A stretch of DNA of 64,000 nt, taken from the NCBI GenBank assembly GCA_030549495.1, contig JAUIRK010000042.1:305492-369491 (forward strand). The letters run 5' to 3'. Source of the stretch: Nectonema munidae. Its lineage: Eukaryota; Nematomorpha; Nectonematoida; Nectonematidae. Position numbers and translations under genes: made by a program. The notes below the pieces were generated by a model that was not told where the DNA came from, did not search any database, and saw only the letters and a program-made list of their open reading frames with translations. This document shows, one piece after another, positions 1 to 10,995 of the stretch. Each line of letters starts with the position of its first letter. The first letter of the stretch is position 1.

Positions 1-27
1 CAGTTTCAAGCAAATTTTTTTTAGGTT

Positions 28-293
28 ACACGAAGTTTCGACTCGACGAGTCCTTATCAGGCGACGTGAGTAGGGTTGGTTAGATGCTGGATTCGATAAC
101 TCAAGATCTTGGGTTCGATCCTGCATCAAGCCTGTTTCCTTCCTACTTCGATACAAACGGCGCAATTGTGTCATCTCCATGAAAACACTCGACGGTTTCT
201 CTTTACCTTTATCAAGTTAAAATACTTAAAAAAAAAACAAAAAAACCGAAGTATTTTAACTTGATAAAGACTCGTGGAGTCGAATATTCGTGT
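28..293. mobile_element. Foldback/MITE-like element split by a SINE
   Basis: The two ends are inverted copies. The left end (28-60) reads ACACGAAGTTTCGACTCGAC and on; the complement of the right end (258-293) reads ACACGAATATTCGACTCCAC and on, with a few mismatches over about 34 bases. Inside the right half, 207-227 and 249-269 form a perfect 21-bp inverted repeat around an A-rich 21-base loop. A tRNA-like SINE (61-206) lies between the left arm and this inner hairpin. No clear target duplication was seen for the outer element, so its class is unknown. Confidence 0.6.
61..206 (+). mobile_element. tRNA-derived SINE, copy 1
   Basis: The head resembles a tRNA gene and has a good B box (GGTTCGATCCTG near 113). 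It is followed by a body shared with the copies at 13417-13577 and 20761-20910, including CATCAAGCCT and a later CGATACAA block. There is no oligo-A tail; the copy ends in a pyrimidine-rich CTCTTTAC. The short flanks CCTTATCAG and CTTTATCAAG look like a worn target duplication made inside the foldback element. Confidence 0.7.
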
Positions 294-2087
294 CATTTAA
301 AAGTAAATTTGTTAACATTTATTAAAAAATTGTCAAAAACTGTACTCTTTTTGTTTAATCATTTCATCAATTTACACAAATCTTAGCACATGTTTCTCTC
401 TCTCTCTCTTCTATAGATGACAGATCACAGAAATGATAAAAACATTGTAAAAATAGGATATAGGATTTTGACAACCTGTTCGTAATCTTTTTTTAATTCT
501 AACACCTCCCATAGGCAACATAAGATTCGGTGTGTTGCAATTAAAATTACGTTGGATGAAAATTTGGAAAACAGATAATCAGAATTACCTTGGTCTCCAT
601 CAATGTACACTACATCGGCAAAATGATAGTTTGCACGATTTTAAACGCTCCTTTGGAATAGTTTTGAAAAAAGGGCATGACGTTTTAAAAGTTGACAAAA
701 ACGTTTACCTTTTTGAATTATATTGAAGTTTTGAAAAGTTTATAAAAAATTCTTTTCACTAAAATTGTTCCAAATATTAAGATGAAGAAAAGCCAGAAAA
801 AAGAGTTCACGGATCTACATTATTGAATGGTATAATTCTTTCGCAAAGATGTGAGAGATATAAAAACCTAAAAAAGGATGCAGAACTAAGAAAGGTGTCG
901 CAAAGATTGAAAAGTGAGATTTATGAATGAGTTTTTTTATATTGTAGAAATATAAGTCTATATTTGAAGAGTGAAAAAGAGATTGTACGTTGTACGCAAA
1001 AGCCTCATTGTTTTGAAAATGTAAGCGGGCAAATCATTTTTATGATTTTGCTACACAACTTTTCTAGCTTATACTCGTTACATTATTAACTCTTTTTCTC
1101 AAAAATCATTTTTGTTTCAAAAAAGCTACATTGTTGTTTAATCCAAATAATAAATTTGATTATTTCTACAAAAAAATAATAGAAATAATGAATACTTTCA
1201 TCGGTTTTGTTGTTTAAAGTTTGCAAATAAATTGAAAAATTATTTCAAAATTTCTTTAACGAAGAAAACGTTAAAAAGTGGAGGAGGAAAACCCCTCCAG
1301 CCAAAAAATTGAGGAAGACTATTATCAAAGTTACAGGTAAAAGTAAATATTGGCCTTGCTTGCAAATTTGGTGTGCGTATAGTTATAGGTATAAATATGC
1401 AAAGCTGTTTTTTTAAAACAGAGGATTTTATCTGGCATTTCACTGCTGATCAAATGTTTGGTGGGATTTTAACTAAAAGAGTAAAATGCGATCTCTGTTT
1501 AATCTTCCTTTTTTGAATGATTGGTAAAAAGGAACGAAAATAAAATAGATACACACGAATAATTTATGCAATTATCTACTTGAGCACATCTCAGGAAGCT
1601 TTTATCTCATTATTTAGGCTCTCCTCTTTCTGAAGCAAAATGTATTTATCCTAAGAGAAAGGAAACTTGTAAAGATGTTTCTTATTTTTTTCAAATAGTT
1701 TTCGTATAACAACTTGAGACGAATGATCTTAATTTGATGGAACACTAGTGTTCAAATGGGTGTGTGTGAAGGAGTTGATGAAAGATTTACGTGAAAACCG
1801 TTATCGCTATTTCTAAAATATAACTATAGTAAAAAATAACATAAAAAAGGAATTCGTGTTAAAGGAAAAAAAAAGAGAAGAATTAGAGAATTTATTCAAA
1901 GAAAAAAGCAAGAAAATGAGGAAATGTAAAGAGCATCTGTAAAAACTCATACAAACACACGCGCCTCAAAGCTTTAATAAAAATTAGAGTGCTACGCTTT
2001 TTGCATCATAAGCTCGTATACAAAATCTAAAAACGAAACATGTCAAGCAAAAGAGGAAGGGGTTTGTGGCTGGAAAGAGAATCTTAC
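294..2087. other. AT-rich stretch below IST1 exon 3, no gene recognised
   Basis: No open frame here resembles a known protein. A short CT run lies at 395-410. IST1 is expected to end in one or more further exons with a C-terminal MIM peptide. I searched this stretch by eye on the minus strand and found no convincing acceptor plus MIM-like sequence. It may be intron or non-coding end of IST1. Confidence 0.5.
395..410. repeat. CT microsatellite
   Basis: A short run of TC dinucleotides is visible, with one irregular base at the right end. It is of no evident function. Confidence 0.8.
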
Positions 2088-2363
2088 TTCGGGTGGGGGA
2101 TTGAAGCCGATGATGGTGGGCACAGCATCCGGCTGACTACTCTTCGGGTTGGAAGTGTTGAGTGTGGAGGAAAGATTTGGAATGGAGTCAGGAGCAGACA
2201 TGGGATAGAAGGAGGTGCTCTCGGTGAAATCGAGGAGTTGGCGCTGAGCCATGTTTATTTCGTTGTGGTGCAGCACCGCTGAATCCGGCTCGTACTTGAG
2301 ATCATTGCTTTTAGCTATTTCATACATGTACTTCTCGACCAGTAACTTGGGAGGAGCTTTGAC
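2088..2363 (-). CDS. IST1: IST1 coding exon 3
   Basis: The acceptor CACCCAAG precedes VKAPPKLLVEKYMYEIAKSN, the conserved end of the IST1 domain, followed by YEPDS. About 50 residues of low-complexity Ser/Pro/Asn-rich linker follow, to GFNPPPE. A GTAAGA donor at 2087-2082 ends the exon in phase 0. Without splicing, the frame would run 14 more codons to a stop at 2043-2045, which is possible as a short isoform but would lose the C-terminal MIM known in the family. Confidence 0.85.
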
Positions 2364-5300
2364 CTTGGGTGTGCAAAACAATTTAAAATTGAGTCAAGGT
2401 CACGACAGTTTGGAAAGCCCTGTTAAATCTGAGGATTAAGTATTTGACTTCGACTCCGTATCTTGAAACCATACCCGTTTCTATTGGTGGAGATAAAAGT
2501 ATAATGCTGAATTCGAACCAAGGAGCTTGTAGTACCTAATCTAGTGCCCGGAGATTTCGTGGATGGACAATTCGTCGAATGGATATTTGGTCGATCAGTT
2601 GTTTTGTTGCATAAATGTATTGTTGGAAGCAAACAATTTTCTTTAAAGAAGTTAAATTTTTAAAGCTATTTTAAAATTTAAATAAATTAACTTTAAATTT
2701 CATTTAACTCGATGTATTGCTGTTCCAAATCCAAACACATAAAATAATTATAATAAGACAATTTTTGTTACTAAAATGTAATATAGAACAACAAAAAAAG
2801 AAAATCAAATGACTCTAAAACAGATGTCTCAAAGTCCCGGCCCGCGAGCCAACTGCGGCCCTCGGAATAATATTTTATGGCCCTCAACTTGATTTCAAAG
2901 TTTAGTGTCAGTGCGGCCCGCGACACCTGAAGATGCAGAGTGAGATGATTGCAAAGGGGGGAAAACCATTTACAGATGGTGAATTTATCAAAAAGTGCAT
3001 GTTACAAGCAGCAAGTATAGTCTGTCCAGAAAAAAGAGAGTCCGTTTAGCAATACCAGTCTTTCAGCCAACACAGTGGCAGAGCGAATTTGTGACATGTC
3101 GGGTGACATATACAGCCAGCTGCGTGAGAAGGCCAAACTTTTACACAGATATCATTGACACTGCAAAGCTTGCAATGTGGATCTGTGGTGTTGATGACAG
3201 TTTTGAAGTTACTCAAGAGTTTCTTAGAGTTATGCCAATGCATGGGCAGACTACTGCTCAGGAGATATTCCGCCAGCTGTTCATTGCTATTGTGCACTCC
3301 GAATTATCATGGAAGAGGTCTACTGGAATAACAACCGAAGGAGCACCATCAATGACAGGGAAGAAAATGGACTCGTGGCACTTGTTCAAAGAAAATTAGA
3401 AGAAGAGGGTGTCAAGAAGGCCATTGCTCTGCATTCCATTATTCATTAGCAGGCCCTTTGCAGCAAGTGTTTGAAGTTTAACAATGTAATGTCCATTGTT
3501 GTGAAATGTATCAACCATATCAGATCTAGAGGTTTAAAGCACCTACAGTTTTGCACTTATTTGGAAGAAATAGGATCAGAATATAAGCATGTACTCTACT
3601 TTACTGAGGTACGTTGGCTCAGTCGAGGAATCACTCTGAAGAGATTTTTGAGTTGAGAGCCGAAGTGAAAAGCCTTCATGGAGAACGATGGGAAAGCTGT
3701 TTCTGTGCTAAATGATCCAAAATGGCTCATGGACTTAGCTTTTCTTGTTGACATTACTCACGAACTGAATGCATTAAATAAGAAGTTACAAGACCAAGGA
3801 CAACTTGTCAATGCTGCCTATGACAATGTAAGAGCAAATTCAGTGGTGAGAAGTATGTTGATGCCATTGTGAGTCTTCAGGAAGAATTTGATCACAGGTT
3901 TGGCGACTTTAAAACACACAAAGTCACTTTTCAATTTTTTTCTGATCCTTTTTCCTTTGATGTACAAGACGCAAATGAAGCTCCCCCTGAGCTTCAAATG
4001 GAGCTTATAGACCTGCAGTGCAATTCTGAGCTCAAAGCCAAGTTCAGGGAAGTGAATTGGAAAGCAGACTTCCTAGGACGATTTTTGAGAAAATTGCCTC
4101 CTACCTTCCCTGAGCTTTCAAAGATATTTAAGCGGATCATGTGCTTTTTTGGCAGCACATATCTGTGTGAAAAACTCTTCTCCACCTTAAACTTCACCAA
4201 GTCAATGTACAGGTCTAAACTGACTGATGGGCATCTTCAAGCTCTATTCCTTTTCCATTTTTTTCCAGAAAGCTTTTTAATTTTGAATGTTCTAAATAAG
4301 GAATCAGAATCATTTATTTTTTCAAGAGTCGGAATCATAAGAAACTTTCGTATAGGTCCCACCATTCATTGAAATTATAATCGTGAAAGAGAAAGTTTTG
4401 ACTTCCCATTACTACAAATTGTAAGTTCTCTTGTATTCGACCATCATCAATACACTGTGTGAAAGGCCGGTTTCGGCTATTCACTCCTCATCACATCAGT
4501 TCCACTTTGTTCGATATATGCTGAGAAATGTGCTCTACTACTACTAGATTGATTCGAAAGCGCAATGATGCATCCAATTCATTAGTAGATAAAGATCATC
4601 AAAGCAAACCGTTGACGGCTAGTTGGTTGATGCTCTCAAGCACAGTCACTAGACGCCAGCAAGAGAACTTACAATTTCTAGTTATAACAAAGACCTTGTA
4701 AGCACAATAGAGTATATTTAACATACACATAAAATGTTATAATTGGACTAAAACTATATAAAGGTCAGCAACTAATACATTTTTCCCACTTGCTAACTAA
4801 ATTAGTAAACGCTCTCATCCTAAATTCCCCTTAACGAATTAGAAACCAGCAAAATTAGTAAAAAGGTCATCATTGTTTCTTTATAGTTTATAATTAAGCA
4901 GTTACCTCGTTCGCCGTTTATCACTCTTTCAACGAAAAGGCTGTCCGACTAAATGTCCATTCGTCTGTTCGACGAAGAATCCGGCGACAAAACCCCCGGT
5001 CACACCTAAGCCAGACACTCAGTGGTTCATGGAAAAAATGATGTGGTCTTGTAAGAAAATCCAAAACTTCATTAGTATTTCTTATAAATGAAAATTTTTT
5101 ACGCTTTAGCCTTTACCAAAATTTATTTTTAATTTTAAATATGACCTTGAATGCGCTTATCAAGAAAACAAAGAGTTTGTATGTTGTTATGAAAACCAAT
5201 TTAACCGCGTGTTCCAATCAAAATCATAGAATTAAAATTAATAATAAATGGAGGGCAGAACTTTATTGAGAAGTAAACCTTTTATTTAAGAAGGAAGATA

Positions 5301-8300
5301 TGACGTAACTTCTTTGAATGCATGCATGTAGTACATTCAATGCCATCATTAAACGCTACCATTACTACACATACGAACATTCTGTTACACCCATATCCTT
5401 TTGACAAACACCATATATTCTCTGCCCATAGATTTTTTTTAAAAAACCTAACCTGAAGAAAAAACCAAACTCCTTTTTCCTTAAATGTTCTTTGCCTAAC
5501 CCTAGCATAGTTTTTTAGTTAAAAGATTAAATTTTATTCCAAAAATTTCTTCGTTATAAATAATGAAATTTTGTTATAACTAAAATTTTAAGAAAACTTG
5601 TTATAGTTTTGATGAGAGTGATGAAATCTAATCGTCATAACCGCCTTCATTATGAGTGAAGGATACTGTACAACTATTTTAAATCATTTTTATTAACAAA
5701 CAAAATGTACTACTGTGGCTATTTGTTTACACTTTAGTGTAAGAAAATGCTGCCCTACGCGGGATTTTATGCCGAAGAAATTTGTCCTGGCATGAGCATG
5801 TTTGGGGATCGGTATCAAATAAAATGCAGGAGTATCATTTTTAAGGTATTTTAAAAAGGAAAAAAGTCTTATAAGTATTTAGAGTCGTAATTGCATTTCT
5901 GTAAGTACTTGCAGTAGGAGCAGCATATATTCCCTAAGACTCCGCTACCCTGTGGGAGTAGAATTGAGCTTATATGGTCCATTCATGCGAGGTAGTTAAC
6001 ATACATGTTAAGTCGGAAAAACTACCTGGCTGAAGCTTGTATTTAAAACTTATATATTTATACAACAAAGCCATAAGTAGAAGCCTACATACAAAGTCAG
6101 AAGTACCTAACGGTGGCTTTTATGTAGGTTGGCTGAAAATACACCTACTCGTCGCTACTGCTGCAAAAGTGTAACAAAAATTCTATATTTTTTCCTGTAC
6201 CTATTTTTCCAGAAATGGATATACTTTCTCAGTTCAAATAAAATTTGTTTTCGTTTTTTGAACTGATAGACTCATGTTACTAATAACGAGATACTGCAAT
6301 CTAGGAGCTAACAACAAGTAGGATTGAGGAGGGAAAGAGAATCGTAGTCGGTGGAGTTGGTTTTTTTTAAACTATTTTAAGAAAAATAAAGTTTGATTTT
6401 TGTAAGCATATGAAGTGAGTGAAGAGTTCGTTTGTAAATTCATTGGAGTTTTGTAAGTACTAGAAGTCGGAATCTATCTTTTATTGAAGGGGCATATTTA
6501 TCCTCTCACTCGCCTGCCCTTGATTTGGGAAAAGTGGAGTAAGATAAGAGAAAGGAATACGGATAACTTGGCTATCAACTTTTCGTTTACTGTTTCGAGA
6601 GTGTTGTCTCTAGCATTGCTCGCATACTCCTTCCCATACTTGTATGTGAGAAGATCGCTGATAACTTTCAGTTCTGGGATGTCGCATTGCAGTCGCGGTG
6701 CTGCCCAGAGAATACTCGAAATCGCCTCCTTAAGGCCTTCATCCATTTGCCTGAAAAGAACACACAGTTTAATGCCGATTTACGGAAACCTACGACAACC
6801 TACGAACAAAGAGTTATTTGGAATACCTCAAAGTACTGCCACCTTCTCCTATTGGGTGATTATTAGGTAACGCAGCGTAGAATAAGTGATATTTGATCTA
6901 CGTCATGTGATATATAATATATAGAGAGATACAACGTGTACTTTGCGCAGGACATGTTTCGCTCATTGGAGGATCATCAGCCACGCTTTACACATTCAAC
7001 TCGAAAGGTGCAGAGTCCACCCCGATTGCTTTTTTTATCCTGGAGGAACGGGGTCCCCAAAAAAAATACATTTACCCTTTTGTATCTGAGAGGTATGTAT
7101 ATCGGAAAATGGGTATATTTTATCAATTAAAATTGAACCAAATATAAAATCGCATATCGATACAACTAAAAGAGTTTTACCTTCAAGTCTATTTCTTATT
7201 TTTGATTTGAAATGGCCTATTAAAGAAAAAAATTCTAGAATAGAAGATGTCGGTTTTATGTTTCTTTAGAGCATTATAAATCAACTCTAAATTTTCAGTG
7301 CTTTTCTTGAGTTCGTTGTAGAGAATAAATTCTCTTTTGATTAACTTAAATGTAGATATACTTTCTTAGTAGAGCAAATTCTTTCTTCACTATTTTCTGA
7401 TAAACTATTCTGATTCATCTCCTAATCTGCACTTCTCATTTATTTCAGTATCTTATTCTACATTCATATCACAAAATAAAATGTTCTAATTGATATTTTC
7501 ATAGCATGATTATAAAACAGGCGAAGAAGCCTTTAGAGCTATCTCTTCCCTATATCTTATTTGACATGTGAGATACAATTTTATGAACGGATTGGTGAAC
7601 GTATCAATGCAGTTTATGCTATAGGAAGTAAATTACAAAAGTAAGTAAAAATATATATAGGGAGCCTTCTTTTTTTCTTGAATAGTGAATTTATAGTAGA
7701 TGGGATACCTCATAACCACATTTATAAAGAAACTACTATTTAGATGTATCTGTTGACTATATATTATGTGTCATATAAGATACATTTTTATCAACAAATT
7801 TGTGAGTAATCTATGTAAATGTATTAATGCAATTTTCGATATGTAAAGCAGAGTGAAGAATTCAGAAAAAAATTATATAGATGGCGTTAATTATATTTGG
7901 AAAGTAACGATACAAAATTTATCCCGCGTATTTGAATAGAAAAAAGTTTGTTTATCTCTGGGAAATTTCATTGATTCGTTCCAGGAAAAAAAATTGAAAA
8001 GAAAACTAAAATTTTTTTGAATGGCCTCTCGAGGCCCTATACGGCAATTGAGGGTAGTAAAAATATTGTGGCCATGCGAGGGTTACGGTTATGCTTGAAG
8101 ATGAGATTTACATTGTAATTAATATTATGATGAGTAGAATAAAATATACATGTTACGCTGGATTTTATAACAAAAGTAAGACTTGCAAAAAGAATTCATA
8201 AATTATATACAAGGGTACGGGGTGACATTTTCTCAGACAAAGGCTCGGTCCCGTATTTTAAAAATTCAAACTCGAGTTTTTAGATATTCATGGAATTAAA

Positions 8301-10657
8301 AAATGTTATCAGCGAAAAAATGTGTAAGTATAGGATTGATTAATTACAAGACGTATACGTTATGAAGTGGTGTGGTAACAAATTACTATTTTCCCAATTG
8401 TATTAGCAACAAGCTTTGCTAGACGCCAGCATACATGTTTAAAATTAAATAAACCATAAATTTTGAGTAAAAATCTAAAAATGCCGCAAACTTTATTTTC
8501 AAAATGAATTTAAATATTATGAATCAACTGGTCAACGAACTGAAAGCTATGAACACATATATATTAAGCACTTCTTTCAATATAGAGCCTAAAACTTGGA
8601 TTGAAGCAGAAAGAGCATTTTCTAATACTTATTTATTTTTAACTGTTGTTCTTTGCTTGCTTCCTAAAGAGTACACCCATTTACTTCGTTCATGATTATT
8701 TCAAGAGACAGAATAAAAATAAAAATAAAAATGATGTGTAACCTACAATTTAATAAGTTGTTGTGTGAATGTATAAGATAAATATTACCTTTTATTTTTA
8801 GCATAACATTTGGAGACGGGCCAGAAATCTTACTTTAAATTTAAAAAATGTTAATATCAAGTCAAATTTTAAATAGTGAAACTAATTGAAGTTTTACTAG
8901 CGTCTCATTGCGTTAGCCGAGCAAACTTGAGTTTAATTTTTTTATTTTTAAGGGGTCGAAAGCACACTACTAACGTTTCCTGTGCAAAGTAGACTCTCTT
9001 AAAAAAACAAATATAAAACAATTACTATGCTTTAAAAGTAAAAAATGTCGCTACACAAAAAGAAATTTTATGCAAAATATCAAAAAAAGATAATCGCGCT
9101 TCGAAAAAGAGAAATCACCTATATATAACGCTGCTTCTCAAACTTCAATGTCCCATTCCCCCTAAAGATTGAAGATTTACATCCCGATCCCCCCTTTTCA
9201 ATCTTCTAAGCATATCTTGCTTCATCACAACTGTATAAACTTTTCTCTGAAATATAAAAATAAGGAATCATGATTTTTTTTAAAAAAAAAGGTAACTATT
9301 TTATTTATTTACTCATCATTATTCGTATTAAAAAAGATACATTTATTTTACATTTTGAAAGTGCCAAAGAAGCGAAAAAATATTCAGTAGTTGTCTAAAC
9401 TTTGACATTACAAGAAAATTATTGCAAATGAATGACAAGTGTAAAGTATATTGTATTATGAAGAAAGTTTAAGATTAATATGCCACAATTTTTTTTTAAT
9501 TTTGTATATACAAAATATAATTTTTTTGATGAGAGAATCAAGAATGTTGTAAAATTGGTGAATATTGAAGGCATCATTTATATATTGTATCGTGATAAAG
9601 GCCATTTAAATTGTATTGTATGTTATGCGGTTATATTAAATCACATATTTATTGAAAACGGTTGCACAGAATCTGAAAGCATAATTAAGAAGGATGTATA
9701 GGAGGAATAGCCACAAACGCGGATTATTCGAAACCGCATACATTAAAGATGGGATTTAAGAAACTGTTAAATTCTTGATATGATTATATTTAAGCCTTGA
9801 CTTATTTTTATACCGAATATTTTCTTTACACAGTGCACACTTGTTATATTAGGAGGAGAAAACTGAGTATATTTTTTGGTAGACCGACGTCACACTGTTT
9901 CTCAAAGAGGTAAGACCTGATGACACACGAGTCTGCAAAGAATTGAAAATCGTCGGTCTTCAAGTTAAACAACAAACGCATTGACAAAGAAAAGTAGACG
10001 ATTCGTTTTCAAAAACCAGATTCTTAAACTGTTAAAATGAATTCACACAATTATTTACGGCCTTTTTTAAAGCTAATACAAGGAAATTCAAAAACCCCAG
10101 TAGAAAACAATATACTAAATTTTCATTCTATTTACTATGTTTGAATATGGAAACTAAAATGAACGGGGTACAAAATGTTAATTACGGGCAGACTACCTAA
10201 AGACACAGAACTCATTAAGATTAATATTTTTTGAAAAATGTTCTGACACAAGCTAAGTAGTACAATGTAGTAGTTAAAGGTGTTTTAATTAAAAATAAAG
10301 TGAGGGGCCAATTTGAGAGCGCTTTTCAAATTTTTAACTGCGAAATGGCGTCTGATTTTTTATAATGAAATTGGACAAGGAATAAAAGTGAAACCTCATT
10401 TGCTGAATCAATCCAAAGCGCGCTAAGACCGTATCGCAAAACATTTCCACAATCTCCATGCCCTCAACAATGTAATCCTCCCTTATGATGTGCTCCACTC
10501 TGATGCGAGCTCGGTCTTCTTTGTTGATGCGAATGTAATCAGCTATTTCCTTTCTCGCTTTCAGAGCAGTTTCTGTTTTCTTCTTCTCTATCAATTTGAG
10601 TCTGTTGATCGCTAGCCTCAGATTCGTCTTCAATTTGGAATAATTTGTGGTAGACAT
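2088..10657 (-). CDS. IST1: IST1 homolog, ESCRT-III associated (3 exons seen, 3' end missing)
   Basis: IST1 has an ESCRT-III-like helical fold. It binds CHMP1/Did2, VPS4 and LIP5 and regulates ESCRT-III in endosomal sorting and cytokinesis in the cytosol. Joining 10657-10395, 6750-6561 and 2363-2088 gives 729 nt, or 243 codons with no stop. Diagnostic stretches are NRLKLIEKKKTE, ARKEIADY and RARIRVEHIIREDY in exon 1, WAAPRLQ in exon 2 and APPKLLVEKY in exon 3, all in the order known from human and fly IST1. The opening NYSKLKTNLRL is close to fly Ist1. The ATG at 10655-10657 was chosen because an upstream in-frame ATG (10691-10693) adds only unrelated residues. Exon 3 ends in a proline-rich linker at a GTAAGA donor, so the C-terminal MIM exon(s) are missing and probably outside the window. 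Introns are about 3.6 and 4.2 kb and transposon-rich. The family assignment is very secure; the 3' end is not. Confidence 0.93.
2821..4275 (+). mobile_element. hAT transposon relic, GTF2IRD2-like transposase, in IST1 intron 2
   Basis: The left end CAGATGTCTCAAAGTCCCGG is a typical hAT terminus. Transposase similarity starts almost at once (GGKPFTDGEFIKKCML, about 2958), so the BED zinc finger and upstream part are deleted. Recognisable later blocks are GVDDSFEVT, GAPSMTGKK, NVMSIVVKCINHIRSRGLKH (3481-3540), YFTEVRWLSRG, KWLMDLAFLVDITHELNALN, DPFSFDVQDANEAPPELQ and the C-terminal dimerisation part FGSTYLCEKLFSTLNF. Stops or frameshifts interrupt it at several points, and about 35-40 codons are missing near 3838, where AYDNVRA joins FSGEK. 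No right terminal repeat was found. It is a dead copy of the family that gave rise to vertebrate GTF2IRD2. Confidence 0.85.
4411..4681. mobile_element. MITE with 22-23 bp terminal inverted repeats
   Basis: The left end (4411-4433) and the right end (4660-4682) are inverted copies around AAATTGTAAGTTCTCTTG with one internal mismatch. The roughly 270-bp interior has no coding potential. A second, partial copy lies at about 50290-50377 in reverse orientation, where the end is followed by TA. That suggests TA target duplication (Tc1/mariner type), but this is not proven here. Confidence 0.7.
4683..6560. other. Rest of IST1 intron 2, no gene recognised
   Basis: The stretch is AT-rich and largely featureless. 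One plus-strand frame of 35 codons (5747-5854) stands out for richer codon composition (LPYAGFYAEEICPG), but I do not recognise it. Around 4935-4990 lies a block with ATGTCC and TTCGTC motifs like those at 2560-2600. Confidence 0.5.
6561..6750 (-). CDS. IST1: IST1 coding exon 2
   Basis: The exon is 190 nt: one base completing the split codon, then 63 codons. The acceptor is CTTTTCAG just above 6750 and the donor is GTATTC at 6560-6555. It encodes MDEGLKEAISSILWAAPRLQ and continues through the helices ending in KLIAKLS, colinear with the middle of the IST1 domain in human and fly. Confidence 0.9.
6751..10394. other. IST1: IST1 intron 1
   Basis: The intron is about 3.6 kb and AT-rich. It holds a hAT C-terminal relic (about 8560-8715) and a diverged direct duplication (about 7550-7640 and 7775-7860). 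A possible hAT terminus CTTCTCAAACTTCAA lies near 9133. The 73-codon frame at 9480-9701 matches nothing I know. Confidence 0.6.
8560..8715 (+). pseudogene. hAT transposase C-terminal fragment
   Basis: The translation IEAERAFSNTYLFLT fits the hAT dimerisation block (S.EAERAFS) and is followed by SRLFQETE. The usual conserved middle residues are changed and no other part of a transposase is seen nearby, so this is a short remnant. Confidence 0.4.
10395..10657 (-). CDS. IST1: IST1 coding exon 1
   Basis: This exon encodes the first 87 residues plus two bases of codon 88, covering the first helices of the IST1 domain. It ends AATGAG before the donor GTTTCA (GT at 10394-10393). The split codon AG|G gives Arg where human has Lys, and keeps the frame with exon 2. 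Reading past the donor leaves the family similarity at once, which supports the splice. Confidence 0.9.
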
Positions 10658-10895
10658 TCCGCTTAATAGTATGTAAAACATCAAATTAAACAAAACAAAA
10701 TATACATCACTTTTTAGGGTTGCGCTTTCAATTCACGCTCTGTACCATGAAATTATCGGAATTTGTATTAGTAAAGAAGTTAACGCTATGAGGACCCGTT
10801 TTCTAAGAAATGAAAATCGTAAGCAATATATAAAATTTTGAAAGCAGGGCATTGGTCTTAAAAATTCTATTTCTCAAAAGGTTAAAGATAAAGTG

Positions 10896-10995
10896 AGGCA
10901 TTTTTAACGATACGGCATGATTGGATCTCTAGTATCGAACACCATGCGCAAAGAAGGTTTGATGCAGAATTCCAATCAAAGACCTTTCCGTACTA
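10896..10995 (-). mobile_element. Degenerate copy of the tRNA-derived SINE
   Basis: Read on the minus strand, AAGGTCTTTGATTGGAATTC, GCATCAAACCTTCTTTG and GTTCGATACTAG follow the order of the better copies at 13417 and 20761, with a ruined B box. Only the middle of the element is recognisable. Confidence 0.5.

Noticed and set aside
425-610. Possible final IST1 exon (LELKKDYEQ)
   Set aside because: It does not fit the MIM consensus of the IST1 C-terminus and no convincing acceptor precedes it.
2040-2282. Plus-strand frame opposite IST1 exon 3
   Set aside because: It is a shadow of the IST1 coding exon on the other strand.
7550-7640. Possible small exon ending in GTAAGT
   Set aside because: The frame is only about 34 codons, has no similarity, and its diverged duplicate at 7775 is not open.
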